Assembly (NCBI GenBank): GCA_964019695.1
Contig: OZ026522.1
Coordinates: 78,151,601 to 78,215,600, forward strand
Reading direction: 5' to 3'
Length of the DNA stretch: 64,000 nucleotides
DNA from: Loripinus fragilis
Lineage: Eukaryota > Mollusca > Bivalvia > Lucinida > Lucinidae
Positions 18,805-27,140 of this stretch are shown in pieces. The notes below the pieces were generated by a model. The model saw only the letters and a program-made list of their open reading frames with translations. It did not search any database and had not been told where the DNA came from. Within the stretch, counting starts at the first letter, position 1. Every line of letters begins with the position of its first letter. The translations under genes were made by a program, and so were the position numbers.

Positions 18805-21800
18805 ATGGTTAAACGACAGAGAGATAATACCCCACCCACTTCTGATGATGAAGAGCCTAAACCGAAATTGGTGGATTATTCAGACACAGAGAGCTCAGAT
18901 GATGAAGATGATATTAGACCACCACCAAGGAAAAGAAGAGCTATGACTATGTATTCAGACGATGAAGATGATGAAGATTTGACTTCTTATTTCACTATCA
19001 AGGCAGTCAACGAGAAGAAGTCTAGATTATTTCGAGCTCAAGGGAAAGAATTTCCACTCAACATCAAGACTTTCCCTGACAATGTTTCGCCATATCAGTT
19101 CATATCAAGATTGTTTGATCGGCTGGTTGAAGACATCAAAGAAAGATGCCAGATGGAGTCCAATGACAAGATGCGGATGACTATTCTTCATCCTGGATTG
19201 AAACTGGGTGTCTTTGTGACATGGAGAGATGTCTCAGCTATGACTGGAGAAGCTGTGTTAGAAGAAATTATGAAAGTGCTCCAGTCCAATGAGAATTTTC
19301 GCATCAATGATGGACAGATGACTATTCAAGTCACAGTGGTGAGACTTCCAGTAGGCAGCGGACGTAAACCATTACATGCTGGACTTTATTTTGAGTCAGA
19401 AAATATGAGCAAGAACAAGCAGAGCATTATACAGATCAACAATACCAAAGATGTGATGTGTATGGCGAGAGCTGTGGTGGTGGCGAAATGCAATGTGGAC
19501 AAACAAGAATCAGAGTCTTGGAAGAAGAATTGGCACACTATGAGACAATCAGATCGACCTATGCAGACCAGAGAAGCCATGAAGTTACTGGATCAAGCCA
19601 AGATTCCTCATACCAAGCCTTGTGGTATTGAGGAATACAAGAAGATCCAATCTGTACTTGCTCCCAAGTACTTGATCAAAGTCCATTCTCAGTATCCTAA
19701 AGATGGACTAATATTCCCACTTCAGTTCAAGAAGAAGTCTGAGACGAGAGTTATTCATATTTACTACAATGGAGTAGATCACTATGATGTGATTACGAAG
19801 GTGACAGGATTTCTTGGTGCCAGCTATTACTGCGAGTATTGTGATGTTGGATATAACCAGAGAGGTGCCCACAGATGTGCTGATGGATGTGATGGTTGCT
19901 ATAGTGACATTCCTTGTATTCCTGGACTAAAAACGCGTTGTATGGACTGTAAAAGGACTTTTCGTAGTAGAGACTGTTTTGCTAAGCATAAGGCAATAAA
20001 ATCTAAGCAGCAAAAATCTATTTGTCAACTTGTGTATAATTGTGGTAAATGTAATTTAAGGATTGTGGGCAATAAGAAAAATCATGTATGTCCAGGACAG
20101 AGAAAATGTAGGAATTGTAAAGAAATTGTTGGACCCAATCATCAATGCTATATTCAAAGTTATGAATGTAAATCTGAGTCGACTGAAAATGAAGGAGAAG
20201 AAGAGGTTTCTCAACCTAAGAAAACTCGTTTCATCTTCTTTGATTTCGAGTCAAATCAAGAAACTGGTACACATCAGGTGAATTTCTGTGTTGCTCATAA
20301 AACTTGTGATGATTGCATGGATTTGCCTATAGATACATTTTGTCCGACTTGTTCGACACAAACAGGTCTGAGAGAATTTATCTTCGAAGGCATAGACACT
20401 TTACCACAATTTTGCAATTGGATTTTAGGAGATGAGAATAAAGGAGTGACATGTATTGCACACAATTTTGGAGGATATGATGGTCAGTTCATCTTACACT
20501 ATATCTTAGAATATGGTACAGTGAAACCTGAAGTGATCATGAATGGAAATACTATACTTAGAATGAAAGTAGGACGTGTCACATTCCTTGATTCTTATCA
20601 GTTTTTGCATATGAGACTGGCTAATTTCCCAGATACATTTGGCTTGACAGAGATGAAGAAAGGTTACTTTCCTCATCTTGCAAATACACTGGCAAACCAA
20701 AAGTATGTGGGACCTTACTTTCCTGTGGACATGTACAATCCTGGTCAGATGTCTGTCAAGGATCGTGAGGTATTTTTAGCTTGGCATAAAGGGAAAATTG
20801 AGAGTGGTGCTATATTTGACTTCAGACAGGAGATGGAAGAATACTGTCGTAGTGATGTTGATATTTTAAGACGAGGATGTGCTTGTTTCAGACGAGAATT
20901 GATCAACATTAGTGGACTCGATCCTTTGTCTGAAGCTTGCACTATCGCTCAAGCTTGTTCAAAAGTATGGAGAAAAAATCATATGCCTGAAAACAGTATT
21001 GCCATCATCCCACCTGAAGGTTATCCTAATCAAAAGAACTACTCTATCAAAGCTGTAAGATGGATTCAAAGTGAAGCTAAGACACGTGGTATTGAGATCA
21101 AACATGCATTGAATGGTGGTGAGCAAAGAATCAATGGACATTATGTGGATGGCTACCATGAAGAATCTCGAACCGTATTTGAATTCTATGGATGTTACTG
21201 GCATGGATGCCCTACTCATTTTCCAGACAGAAACAGAGTTCAACATCATCAGTGTTTGACCATGCATCAGTTGTATATTTTGACTATTGGCAAGAGTGAA
21301 GAGTTAAGAAAAGCTGGATATCAGGTGGTGGAACTTTGGGAATGTGACTATGACAAGAGATACAAGGAAGATCCAGACTTTAGATCTTTGGTGGACTCAG
21401 AATTTACAAACTTAGACCCTTTGAGACCAAGAGATGCTTTATTTGGTGGAAGAACTAACTCGACCAAACTCTATCAGGAAATCGATGAATCCTCCAATGA
21501 AGAAATCAAGTACATCGATGTGTGTTCACTCTATCCAACTATTTGCAAGTACGGACTGTTTCCACTTGGACATCCCAACATCTATTCTCAAGAGAATATT
21601 GACAAAGACAACATCAGACAGTACTGTGGATTGATCAAGTGTAAAGTGTTACCACCCACCAATTTGTACCATCCAGTACTTCCTCAGAAATGCAGTCAGA
21701 AATTGATGTTTCCATTGTGTAGAAGTTGTGCTGAAAAGACAGATCCTCATATGAGATGTACTCATTTACAAGAAGAAGATAGAAGTTTTACAGGGACTTG

Positions 21801-22803
21801 GGTTACCATCGAACTGTTTGAGGCTTTGGACAGGGGTTACAAGTTATTGGACGTGTATGAAGTCTGGCATTTCTCAGAGACAGCTCAATATGATAAAGCA
21901 TCTGGAGAAGGAGGGATTTTTGCTGGCTATATCGATACTTTTCTGAGAATCAAACAAGAATCAAGTGGATACCCTGATTGGTGCATGACTGAGCAAGATA
22001 AGATCAAGTTCAAGCAAGATTATTTTGAAGCTGAAGGAATCAGATTGGAGAATGTTGAGAAGAATAAAGGAATGAGAGCTATTGCCAAGATCATGTTAAA
22101 CAGTCTCTGGGGAAAATTGGCACAGAGAGAAAATATGACCAAGACAGAATATATCTCAGAACCTTCCAAGTTCTTTGATCTGGTGACGAATCCAAACAAG
22201 ATTGTCAAGAATGTGGACATTTGCAGAGAAAATCTTCTACTGGTCAACTGGGACGATACAGAATCTAGTGTGGAGCCACATGCTTGCAGTAATGTGATTG
22301 TCGCAGCCTTCGTCACTGCTCAAGCCAGATTGAAGCTCTATGGAATCTTGGAAAAGCTGAATGAACGTGTACTCTACTTTGATACAGACTCTATCATTTA
22401 TCATCACAAGCCCCATTTATGGAACCCTACTATTGTCAACAACAGGCTTGGAGAATGGACAGATGAAGTGCCCAATGCTAGAATTGTAAAAATTGTAGGC
22501 ATGGGACCAAAGAACTATGGCTATGAATTTGTAGACAAAGATGGAAAGAGTAAATCAACTTGCAAAGTGAAAGGACTCACTTTAGATTACAATACATCTC
22601 AAGTCATTCACTTTGATCGTATGCTCAACTGGGTGAAAGGAGAATCTAAAGACTTCAGAGAAACTGTAAACTACCATCGGATCAGAAAACATAAAGACAA
22701 GACTGTGGCTACTGAATTGCAATCCAAGACTTATAGGTTCACTTATACTAAGCGTGTCATTGTTGGAGATGTATATACTGTTCCTTATGGGTATTTGGCA
22801 TAG
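18805..22803 (+). CDS. PolB: Protein-primed family B DNA polymerase (1332 aa)
   Basis: Replicates the element, presumably primed by a terminal protein as in other Polintons. The N-terminus (1-60) is acidic with a basic patch (PRKRRAM). A cysteine-rich region of several C-x2-C pairs lies around residues 350-460. The 3'-5' exonuclease shows Exo I DFES (D480), Exo II HNFGGYDGQF (553-562) and Exo III Y680-x3-D684. Polymerase motifs are A (D905-VCSLYP), B (K1095-IMLNSLWG) and C (YFDTDS, D1193/D1195). Between exonuclease and palm lies VFEFYGCYWHGCP (about 790-803), the signature of the endonuclease-like insert known from Polinton polymerases. The start is the ATG at 18805 (MVKRQRD); an earlier TTG is less likely. 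All catalytic residues are intact. Confidence 0.95.
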   Translation: MVKRQRDNTPPTSDDEEPKPKLVDYSDTESSDDEDDIRPPPRKRRAMTMYSDDEDDEDLTSYFTIKAVNEKKSRLFRAQGKEFPLNIKTFPDNVSPYQFISRLFDRLVEDIKERCQMESNDKMRMTILHPGLKLGVFVTWRDVSAMTGEAVLEEIMKVLQSNENFRINDGQMTIQVTVVRLPVGSGRKPLHAGLYFESENMSKNKQSIIQINNTKDVMCMARAVVVAKCNVDKQESESWKKNWHTMRQSDRPMQTREAMKLLDQAKIPHTKPCGIEEYKKIQSVLAPKYLIKVHSQYPKDGLIFPLQFKKKSETRVIHIYYNGVDHYDVITKVTGFLGASYYCEYCDVGYNQRGAHRCADGCDGCYSDIPCIPGLKTRCMDCKRTFRSRDCFAKHKAIKSKQQKSICQLVYNCGKCNLRIVGNKKNHVCPGQRKCRNCKEIVGPNHQCYIQSYECKSESTENEGEEEVSQPKKTRFIFFDFESNQETGTHQVNFCVAHKTCDDCMDLPIDTFCPTCSTQTGLREFIFEGIDTLPQFCNWILGDENKGVTCIAHNFGGYDGQFILHYILEYGTVKPEVIMNGNTILRMKVGRVTFLDSYQFLHMRLANFPDTFGLTEMKKGYFPHLANTLANQKYVGPYFPVDMYNPGQMSVKDREVFLAWHKGKIESGAIFDFRQEMEEYCRSDVDILRRGCACFRRELINISGLDPLSEACTIAQACSKVWRKNHMPENSIAIIPPEGYPNQKNYSIKAVRWIQSEAKTRGIEIKHALNGGEQRINGHYVDGYHEESRTVFEFYGCYWHGCPTHFPDRNRVQHHQCLTMHQLYILTIGKSEELRKAGYQVVELWECDYDKRYKEDPDFRSLVDSEFTNLDPLRPRDALFGGRTNSTKLYQEIDESSNEEIKYIDVCSLYPTICKYGLFPLGHPNIYSQENIDKDNIRQYCGLIKCKVLPPTNLYHPVLPQKCSQKLMFPLCRSCAEKTDPHMRCTHLQEEDRSFTGTWVTIELFEALDRGYKLLDVYEVWHFSETAQYDKASGEGGIFAGYIDTFLRIKQESSGYPDWCMTEQDKIKFKQDYFEAEGIRLENVEKNKGMRAIAKIMLNSLWGKLAQRENMTKTEYISEPSKFFDLVTNPNKIVKNVDICRENLLLVNWDDTESSVEPHACSNVIVAAFVTAQARLKLYGILEKLNERVLYFDTDSIIYHHKPHLWNPTIVNNRLGEWTDEVPNARIVKIVGMGPKNYGYEFVDKDGKSKSTCKVKGLTLDYNTSQVIHFDRMLNWVKGESKDFRETVNYHRIRKHKDKTVATELQSKTYRFTYTKRVIVGDVYTVPYGYLA

Positions 22804-23151
22804 AGTAGTTCTGATGATCATGTATTATTTCTAATAAACATGTACTGAGGTGTCGGCCATATAATTTATAAACTCCATTATTGAATTTCCATTATACACT
22901 ATACACTATCTCAAGATATCACTTGCATGACCTGCCTCTCTCTCTTCTCCGGCACGTCTATTCTAGTATTACTAAAAACGTGCCTCAGAGAGCGGGAGAG
23001 CGGTACTGAGCTGTGTCTGATAAACATGTATTGTACAGTTTTTTTGATATATTAAACTGTTTTTTTTTAATTATGTATTAAACTGTTGGTTCATGTTCAT
23101 TAAAATTTGAGTATAAATAAAGTTGTGTTTGTTATTTTTTCACAGTTAGAC
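22804..23151. other. Intergenic region between PolB and ATPase
   Basis: Holds the PolB poly(A) signal (AATAAA, 22833-22838), the second TAGTATTAC hairpin and a T/A-rich run before the ATPase TATA box (TATAAATA, 23112-23119). 'Ataaacatgta' occurs on both sides of the hairpin (about 22834 and 23020), as if a segment carrying the hairpin had been inserted or duplicated. This is the longest gap in the right half of the element. Confidence 0.6.
22951..22984. other. Hairpin with TAGTATTAC loop, copy 2
   Basis: GGCACGTCTAT (22951-22961), loop TCTAGTATTACT (22962-22973) and AAAAACGTGCC (22974-22984). Seven base pairs at the stem base are perfect; the upper four positions include two mismatches. The left arm and loop are identical to copy 1 at 14190. 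'Ctctctcttctcc' before and 'agagagcgggagagcgg' after again extend the pairing. The nonanucleotide is at 22964-22972. Confidence 0.7.
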
Positions 23152-23850
23152 ATGGCCCTTTCTACACACCAGTTGGACTCAAATCAAGATATTGGAAGTT
23201 TGTTTTTTAAACATCCTTCTAATATTTTTATTTCTGGTCCAAGTGGATCGGGTAAAACTGAATTTGTTAAAAAGATGATTGAGTTTAAAGAAGATTTATT
23301 TGATATTTTACCCCAACGTATTGTTTGGTGTTACAAGGAATGGCAAAAATCTTATAATATCTTACAAGAACGTGAAGGGTCAAATATCAAATTTATTCAA
23401 GGTATTCCCGATGATGAAGATGAGATTGTCACTGATCCCAGTGCAACGCACTTGGTGATTTTTGATGACATGTTAGGAGATAAAGATGAAGAAAAAATTA
23501 AGTTATGGTTTACAAGAAAAGGACATCATAGAAATGCAAGTGTGGTGTACATCACACAAAATTTATTTCAACAAAGTAAATCTTCTCGCACCATCAGTTT
23601 GAATGCTCATTATTTAGTTTTATTTCAAAGTCCAAGAGATAAGATGCAAATTAAAGTATTGGCCAATCAACTTCAAGCTCCCCATATGATTCATGCGTTT
23701 AACGATGCCACATCTATACCTCACGGATACTTATTGGTCGATTTGAAACCAAATACACCTGATTATCTTAGATTCAGAACACAAATTTTTCAAAACTGGT
23801 TTACAAAATCAGATCAACAAGGACCTGTTGTCTATTTTCCAGGAGTATAA
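23152..23850 (+). CDS. FtsK/HerA-type genome-packaging ATPase (232 aa)
   Basis: Pumps DNA into the capsid using ATP. Walker A is GPSGSGKT (29-36) and Walker B is LVIFDD (101-106). A conserved RKGHHRNASVVYITQNLF segment (about 120-138) ends in the sensor-like TQN. Length is usual for the A32-like packaging ATPases of Polintons and adintoviruses. The start is the ATG at 23152, 33 bases after TATAAATA; a TTG upstream is not needed. 'Ttttttcacag' just before the ATG resembles a splice acceptor. It opens the late gene block, and its stop codon lies inside the TATA box of the next gene. Confidence 0.92.
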   Translation: MALSTHQLDSNQDIGSLFFKHPSNIFISGPSGSGKTEFVKKMIEFKEDLFDILPQRIVWCYKEWQKSYNILQEREGSNIKFIQGIPDDEDEIVTDPSATHLVIFDDMLGDKDEEKIKLWFTRKGHHRNASVVYITQNLFQQSKSSRTISLNAHYLVLFQSPRDKMQIKVLANQLQAPHMIHAFNDATSIPHGYLLVDLKPNTPDYLRFRTQIFQNWFTKSDQQGPVVYFPGV

Positions 23851-23853
23851 AAA
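23846..23853 (+). promoter_or_regulatory. TATA box overlapping the ATPase stop codon
   Basis: TATAAAAA, in which TAA (23848-23850) is the ATPase stop. The next ATG is 37 bases downstream, a usual distance for a compact late promoter. Confidence 0.5.
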
Positions 23854-23889
23854 GGTGTGTTTGAGTTTAAATCCATCATTTGTGTCAAA

Positions 23890-24537
23890 ATGGCTCAACG
23901 AACATCAGCTAATCTGATACGTGCTCTGTATAATTTAAGCAGAGAACATGATAGTCATAAAAGAAAATCACTCTTAAATGCTGGTTTAATTGAAATGATC
24001 AAATGGTTTTCATTGGCAGCTCGAAAAATTGTTCAGGGTAAGATGAAATTACCTAAACAAACTCAAAAATTTATGGATAGACATCAGGATGATGTTCGAA
24101 AATTAGCAAGTGCAATTGTTGACCCTGAAGTCAAACGCAGTATCATTTTAAAACCTGGAGGTGGTGGATTCTTTGGTGGTGTGATCATTCGAAGTCTGAT
24201 TCGATGGGATGGAAATAAGTTGATGAGAAAATTTAACAAGAAAACTAAACATCCTAAGAAAAAATCAGTGAAAAAACCTAGAAAACAGAAAAAAAGAAAG
24301 GTTGATGATCGTTTTGTAACAAAACGTAAAAGTAAAAGTCCTGCCTCATGGCAAAATTTAGGTCTTGATTCTCCAAACACAAATGCAAGACGATCGTCCA
24401 TAAATTTAGCAAGATTTACTCCTTTGAGAGCACAAGATTTGTTAAAAAGACATGGATTTGGTGCTACCATGCACATGTTAAATCCAAACAAATATCCATC
24501 GCCACCTCATTCTGAACGTCGACGACTTCATTTTTAA
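23890..24537 (+). CDS. Basic candidate virion protein (215 aa)
   Basis: Starts at the ATG at 23890 (MAQRTSANLIRALYNL). The N-terminal 60 residues are helical. A glycine-rich hydrophobic patch, KPGGGGFFGGVIIRSL, follows near residue 95-110, then a very basic stretch rich in lysine (KKPRKQKKRKV). The layout (amphipathic helix, Gly-rich patch, basic tail) recalls condensing or membrane-active minor virion proteins of Polintons and adenoviruses. Whether it condenses DNA or lyses membranes cannot be told from sequence alone. Its promoter is the TATAAAAA box at 23846. Confidence 0.6.
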   Translation: MAQRTSANLIRALYNLSREHDSHKRKSLLNAGLIEMIKWFSLAARKIVQGKMKLPKQTQKFMDRHQDDVRKLASAIVDPEVKRSIILKPGGGGFFGGVIIRSLIRWDGNKLMRKFNKKTKHPKKKSVKKPRKQKKRKVDDRFVTKRKSKSPASWQNLGLDSPNTNARRSSINLARFTPLRAQDLLKRHGFGATMHMLNPNKYPSPPHSERRRLHF

Positions 24538-24545
24538 GAAAAAAC

Positions 24546-24554
24546 TATAAAAGG
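24546..24554 (+). promoter_or_regulatory. TATA box of the 130-aa gene
   Basis: TATAAAAGG nine bases after the preceding stop codon and 43 bases before the ATG at 24589. A short out-of-frame ATG at 24567 precedes the real start. Confidence 0.45.
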
Positions 24555-24588
24555 ACTGTACATCAAATGTTTGTACACACTCATAAAC

Positions 24589-24981
24589 ATGGCTGTAACA
24601 ACAACACGTCGTAGAAAATTGCAAAATAAAATGAGAAAAAAATCTCTGATTAAAACTTATGGTACATTTTTGGAAGGATTGACTCATTTATCCAATAAAT
24701 GTCGTAAGAAAATGATTCAAGAATCTCCTAAAGAAGTCATTGATTGTGTAGGGGAATGTTGCATCAATCTTATAAAAGGCAATGTACGTCTGACAAGTGC
24801 TCAAAAGAATCAGTTACGAGCTAGAAAGCAACATATACGTTTACTGAGTTCTAAGCAAGTTCCACTTGACACAAAAAAGAAAATTATTAATCAAAAAGGT
24901 GGAGCTTTGTTAGGATTATTGTTAAAACCTTTAATTGCTCCTATCATAGGTTCTGTCTTGGGTGAAATTATCAAAAAATAA
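24589..24981 (+). CDS. Basic protein with hydrophobic Gly-rich C-terminus (130 aa)
   Basis: Starts MAVTTTRRRKLQNKMRKK, with a helical, cysteine-containing middle (ECCINLIKGNVRL). It ends in a hydrophobic tail, QKGGALLGLLLKPLIAPIIG, followed by LGEIIKK. Small proteins with this 'QKGG..L..LL.P' tail are usual in metazoan Polintons. The tail looks membrane-interacting, so a membrane-active or internal virion protein similar in role to adenovirus pVI or pX is possible. The assignment rests on pattern and position, not on a known activity. Confidence 0.6.
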   Translation: MAVTTTRRRKLQNKMRKKSLIKTYGTFLEGLTHLSNKCRKKMIQESPKEVIDCVGECCINLIKGNVRLTSAQKNQLRARKQHIRLLSSKQVPLDTKKKIINQKGGALLGLLLKPLIAPIIGSVLGEIIKK

Positions 24982-24984
24982 AAT

Positions 24985-25776
24985 ATGGATGGTCGTAAAA
25001 TGGCTGTTGTGCCATTTAAACTTTGGGAAGACATGAAACGATGGAAAGAGGAACAAATTCAAAAACCTAGACTGCCTCCCAATCCTAATGTATCTGCCAC
25101 AGCCAGTCTTCAAAGAGACTTATCTTCTGTCATGGCCAATGAAGATTTGTCTGAAGCTGAAAAATCTCAATTGTATGGCCAGACCTTACACAAATTTAAA
25201 ACGGCTCATCAAAAAGCTTTAAAAGAAACATCTCTTTTTTCACCATCTGACCCTAGTTCTTCCAAAATGAATCAATTGGTTATAGATAGTGTGCCTTCCA
25301 CTATGAAACGTAAAGCTCAGCTTTTAGTTTCACTTCTAAAAAATAACCCAAATGTGTCCTGGGAAGATGATGGTACAGTCAAACTTTATGGCAAATCTAT
25401 TCCAGGGTCTAATATTATTGATTTGGTCAATGATGTCATTAGACATCGTAAAGGCAGTGAACCTACAGGTTGGCAAGCTTTTGCAGAAGGTTTAAGAGAC
25501 ATAAATATTCCCCAAGATGTGATTGGAAATAGGGAAAGGTGGGACTGGATGCATCGTGCTCCAGAAACTCCTGAAACGGATTATATTACTCCCAAACAAA
25601 AACGCACTATCAGAAAAACAGCAAGTCGTATTCCCGTTTCTGTCAGGTCTGCAAAGAGTTTGGGTGTTAGGAAACGTATCAAAGACCATTTTTCATCCCC
25701 TGCACTTTTATCTGCCACCAAAAAACGTATAAAAGAAGAGTTTTCTTCTCCATGGCTCAGTTACAATGAAGCTTGA
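24985..25776 (+). CDS. Conserved Polinton protein of unknown role (263 aa)
   Basis: Starts at the ATG three bases after the preceding stop. An N-terminal VPFKLWEDMKRWKEEQ segment is followed by a proline linker and a helical region (LSEAEKSQLYGQTLHKF). The central domain (about 105-190) has KAQLLVSLLKNNPNVSWEDD, then GSNIIDLVNDVIRHRK and GWQAFAEGLRDINIP. It ends in a basic tail. I recognise this layout from proteins beside integrases in animal Polintons, but know no proven function. The small helical central domain may bind protein or DNA. The last 11 bases overlap the integrase gene, and a TATA box for integrase lies inside it. Confidence 0.65.
   Translation: MDGRKMAVVPFKLWEDMKRWKEEQIQKPRLPPNPNVSATASLQRDLSSVMANEDLSEAEKSQLYGQTLHKFKTAHQKALKETSLFSPSDPSSSKMNQLVIDSVPSTMKRKAQLLVSLLKNNPNVSWEDDGTVKLYGKSIPGSNIIDLVNDVIRHRKGSEPTGWQAFAEGLRDINIPQDVIGNRERWDWMHRAPETPETDYITPKQKRTIRKTASRIPVSVRSAKSLGVRKRIKDHFSSPALLSATKKRIKEEFSSPWLSYNEA
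25728..25735 (+). promoter_or_regulatory. TATA box for integrase inside the upstream gene
   Basis: TATAAAAG 38 bases before the integrase ATG at 25766, embedded in the C-terminal codons of the 263-aa gene. Confidence 0.4.
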
Positions 25777-26836
25777 ACAGTTGTATTACAATCCTAAAAG
25801 TCCTGCTGCGTATGCAGGTGAACAAGCTTTGTACAAACTTGCTAAACAATCATCCAAAAAAGTTAAACTTCAAGATGTTAGAGACTGGGTAAGAAAACAA
25901 CAAACTTATACGTTACATAAATCTATTCGTAAAAAGTTTTTGCGACGCAAAACGGTAGTGGCTGGAATTGATACTCAGTGGCAAGCAGATTTGGCAGACT
26001 TATCAAAATTATCAAAGTCCAATGACAAGCATAGATATTTACTTTGCATCATAGATGTCTTTTCAAAATATGCATGGGTGGTACCTATTAAAGATAAAAC
26101 TGGAAAAACTTTAGTAATTGCTTTCAAATCTGTGTTAAAAAGTGGACGATGTCCAAAAAGTTTGCAAACAGATAAAGGAACTGAATTCAAAAATAAAGAA
26201 TTTCAAAATTTCTTGAAAACTAAGAAGATTCATTTCTTCACTACTGAAAATCCTGAAACCAAAGCCAGTATTGTCGAGCGTTTTCAAAGAACTTTGAAAA
26301 CTCGCATGTGGAAATATTTTACTCATCATCGCACTTTGAGATATGTAGACATTCTTCCCAAATTAGTACATGGTTACAATCACGCTTATCATCGAAGTAT
26401 TAAATGTGCACCTGTGTCTGTGACTCTTAAAAATGAACCACAGGTGTCAGAAAACTTATATGGCAAATCGAATTCTAAAAAAGTCAAACCAAAATTCAAA
26501 GTGGGTGATTTTGTGCGTATCAATAAAACAAAACGCACATTTGATAAAGGTTATTTACCAAACTGGACACAAGAATTATTTCAAATTTTAGCAGTGGTCA
26601 AAACTCAGATTCCTATCACCTATAAAATAAAAGATCTTGAGGGCGAAGTGGTCAAAGGTACCTTTTATTCACACGAGTTACAACGTGTAGAGAAAGAGCA
26701 AATTTACGAAATTGATTCTGTTTTAGATCACAGAAAACGTAAAGTAGGAAAAAAGTGGGTGAAAGAAATTAAAGTTCACTGGAAAGGGTATCCTTCAAAA
26801 TTTTTCAGTTGGATTTTAGAATCTGATCTTGTATAA
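25766..26836 (+). CDS. INT: Retroviral-type DDE integrase with chromodomain (356 aa)
   Basis: Inserts the element into host DNA. The catalytic core has D75 (QWQADLADL), D136 (LQTDKGTEF) and E171 (ASIVERF), with 34 residues between the last two. The N-terminal segment, VRDWVRKQQTYTLHK, is typical of Polinton integrases. No HHCC zinc domain is visible, although many integrases carry one. After a basic middle region (VGDFVRINK) the last ~45 residues form a chromodomain (YEIDSVLDHR ... IKVHWKGYPSKFFSWI) with the aromatic residues for methyl-lysine binding. The 6-bp duplication at the element's edges is its expected footprint. The frame overlaps the previous gene by 11 bases. Confidence 0.93.
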   Translation: MKLEQLYYNPKSPAAYAGEQALYKLAKQSSKKVKLQDVRDWVRKQQTYTLHKSIRKKFLRRKTVVAGIDTQWQADLADLSKLSKSNDKHRYLLCIIDVFSKYAWVVPIKDKTGKTLVIAFKSVLKSGRCPKSLQTDKGTEFKNKEFQNFLKTKKIHFFTTENPETKASIVERFQRTLKTRMWKYFTHHRTLRYVDILPKLVHGYNHAYHRSIKCAPVSVTLKNEPQVSENLYGKSNSKKVKPKFKVGDFVRINKTKRTFDKGYLPNWTQELFQILAVVKTQIPITYKIKDLEGEVVKGTFYSHELQRVEKEQIYEIDSVLDHRKRKVGKKWVKEIKVHWKGYPSKFFSWILESDLV

Positions 26837-26840
26837 AAGC

Positions 26841-27140
26841 ATGAAAATGGATCTCAGAGGATCATTTGTACGTGGTGACACTGCTTCAGTACAATCTGCA
26901 GAAGGTCGTGATCGAATTGTTAAAAATCGGTTCACTTTTTTTGCTCAGATCATTGTTGTTTACATGATCATTATCACATCATTAGTTCAAATCAGTCTGA
27001 GAAGTCCAGATAAAGAATTGTGGTTAATTTTACTCAGTAGTTCTATCGGTTACATACTACCATCCCCAGGTTTAAAATTTAGAAAACAAACTAATCCAAT
27101 TTCTACTGACGAAACAGATTCACCCAAACTCAAACCATGA
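26841..27140 (+). CDS. Small two-helix membrane protein (99 aa)
   Basis: Starts MKMDLRGSF at 26841; M3 is an alternative start. There are two hydrophobic segments: FFAQIIVVYMIIITSLVQI (about 36-55) and LWLILLSSSIGYILPSPGL (about 64-82). The second ends in the GY-x-LPSP motif I associate with a small conserved membrane protein of animal Polintons. It is probably an inner capsid-associated or envelope-interacting protein. The preceding stop lies in a TATAAAAG box (26832-26839), but this is too close to the ATG to serve it. Its stop overlaps the next start (ATGA). Confidence 0.6.
   Translation: MKMDLRGSFVRGDTASVQSAEGRDRIVKNRFTFFAQIIVVYMIIITSLVQISLRSPDKELWLILLSSSIGYILPSPGLKFRKQTNPISTDETDSPKLKP

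Noticed and set aside
19386..22821. Several antisense frames opposite PolB
   Set aside because: Shadows of the polymerase coding strand; no motifs or promoters of their own.
23100..23151. Intron acceptor before the ATPase ('ttttttcacag')
   Set aside because: Resembles a 3' splice site, but no matching donor was evident and the TATA box 33 bases upstream of the ATG gives a simpler reading.
24084..24491. 135-aa antisense frame rich in F and L
   Set aside because: Complement of the lysine-rich 215-aa gene; hydrophobic composition follows from antisense of AAA/AAG codons.
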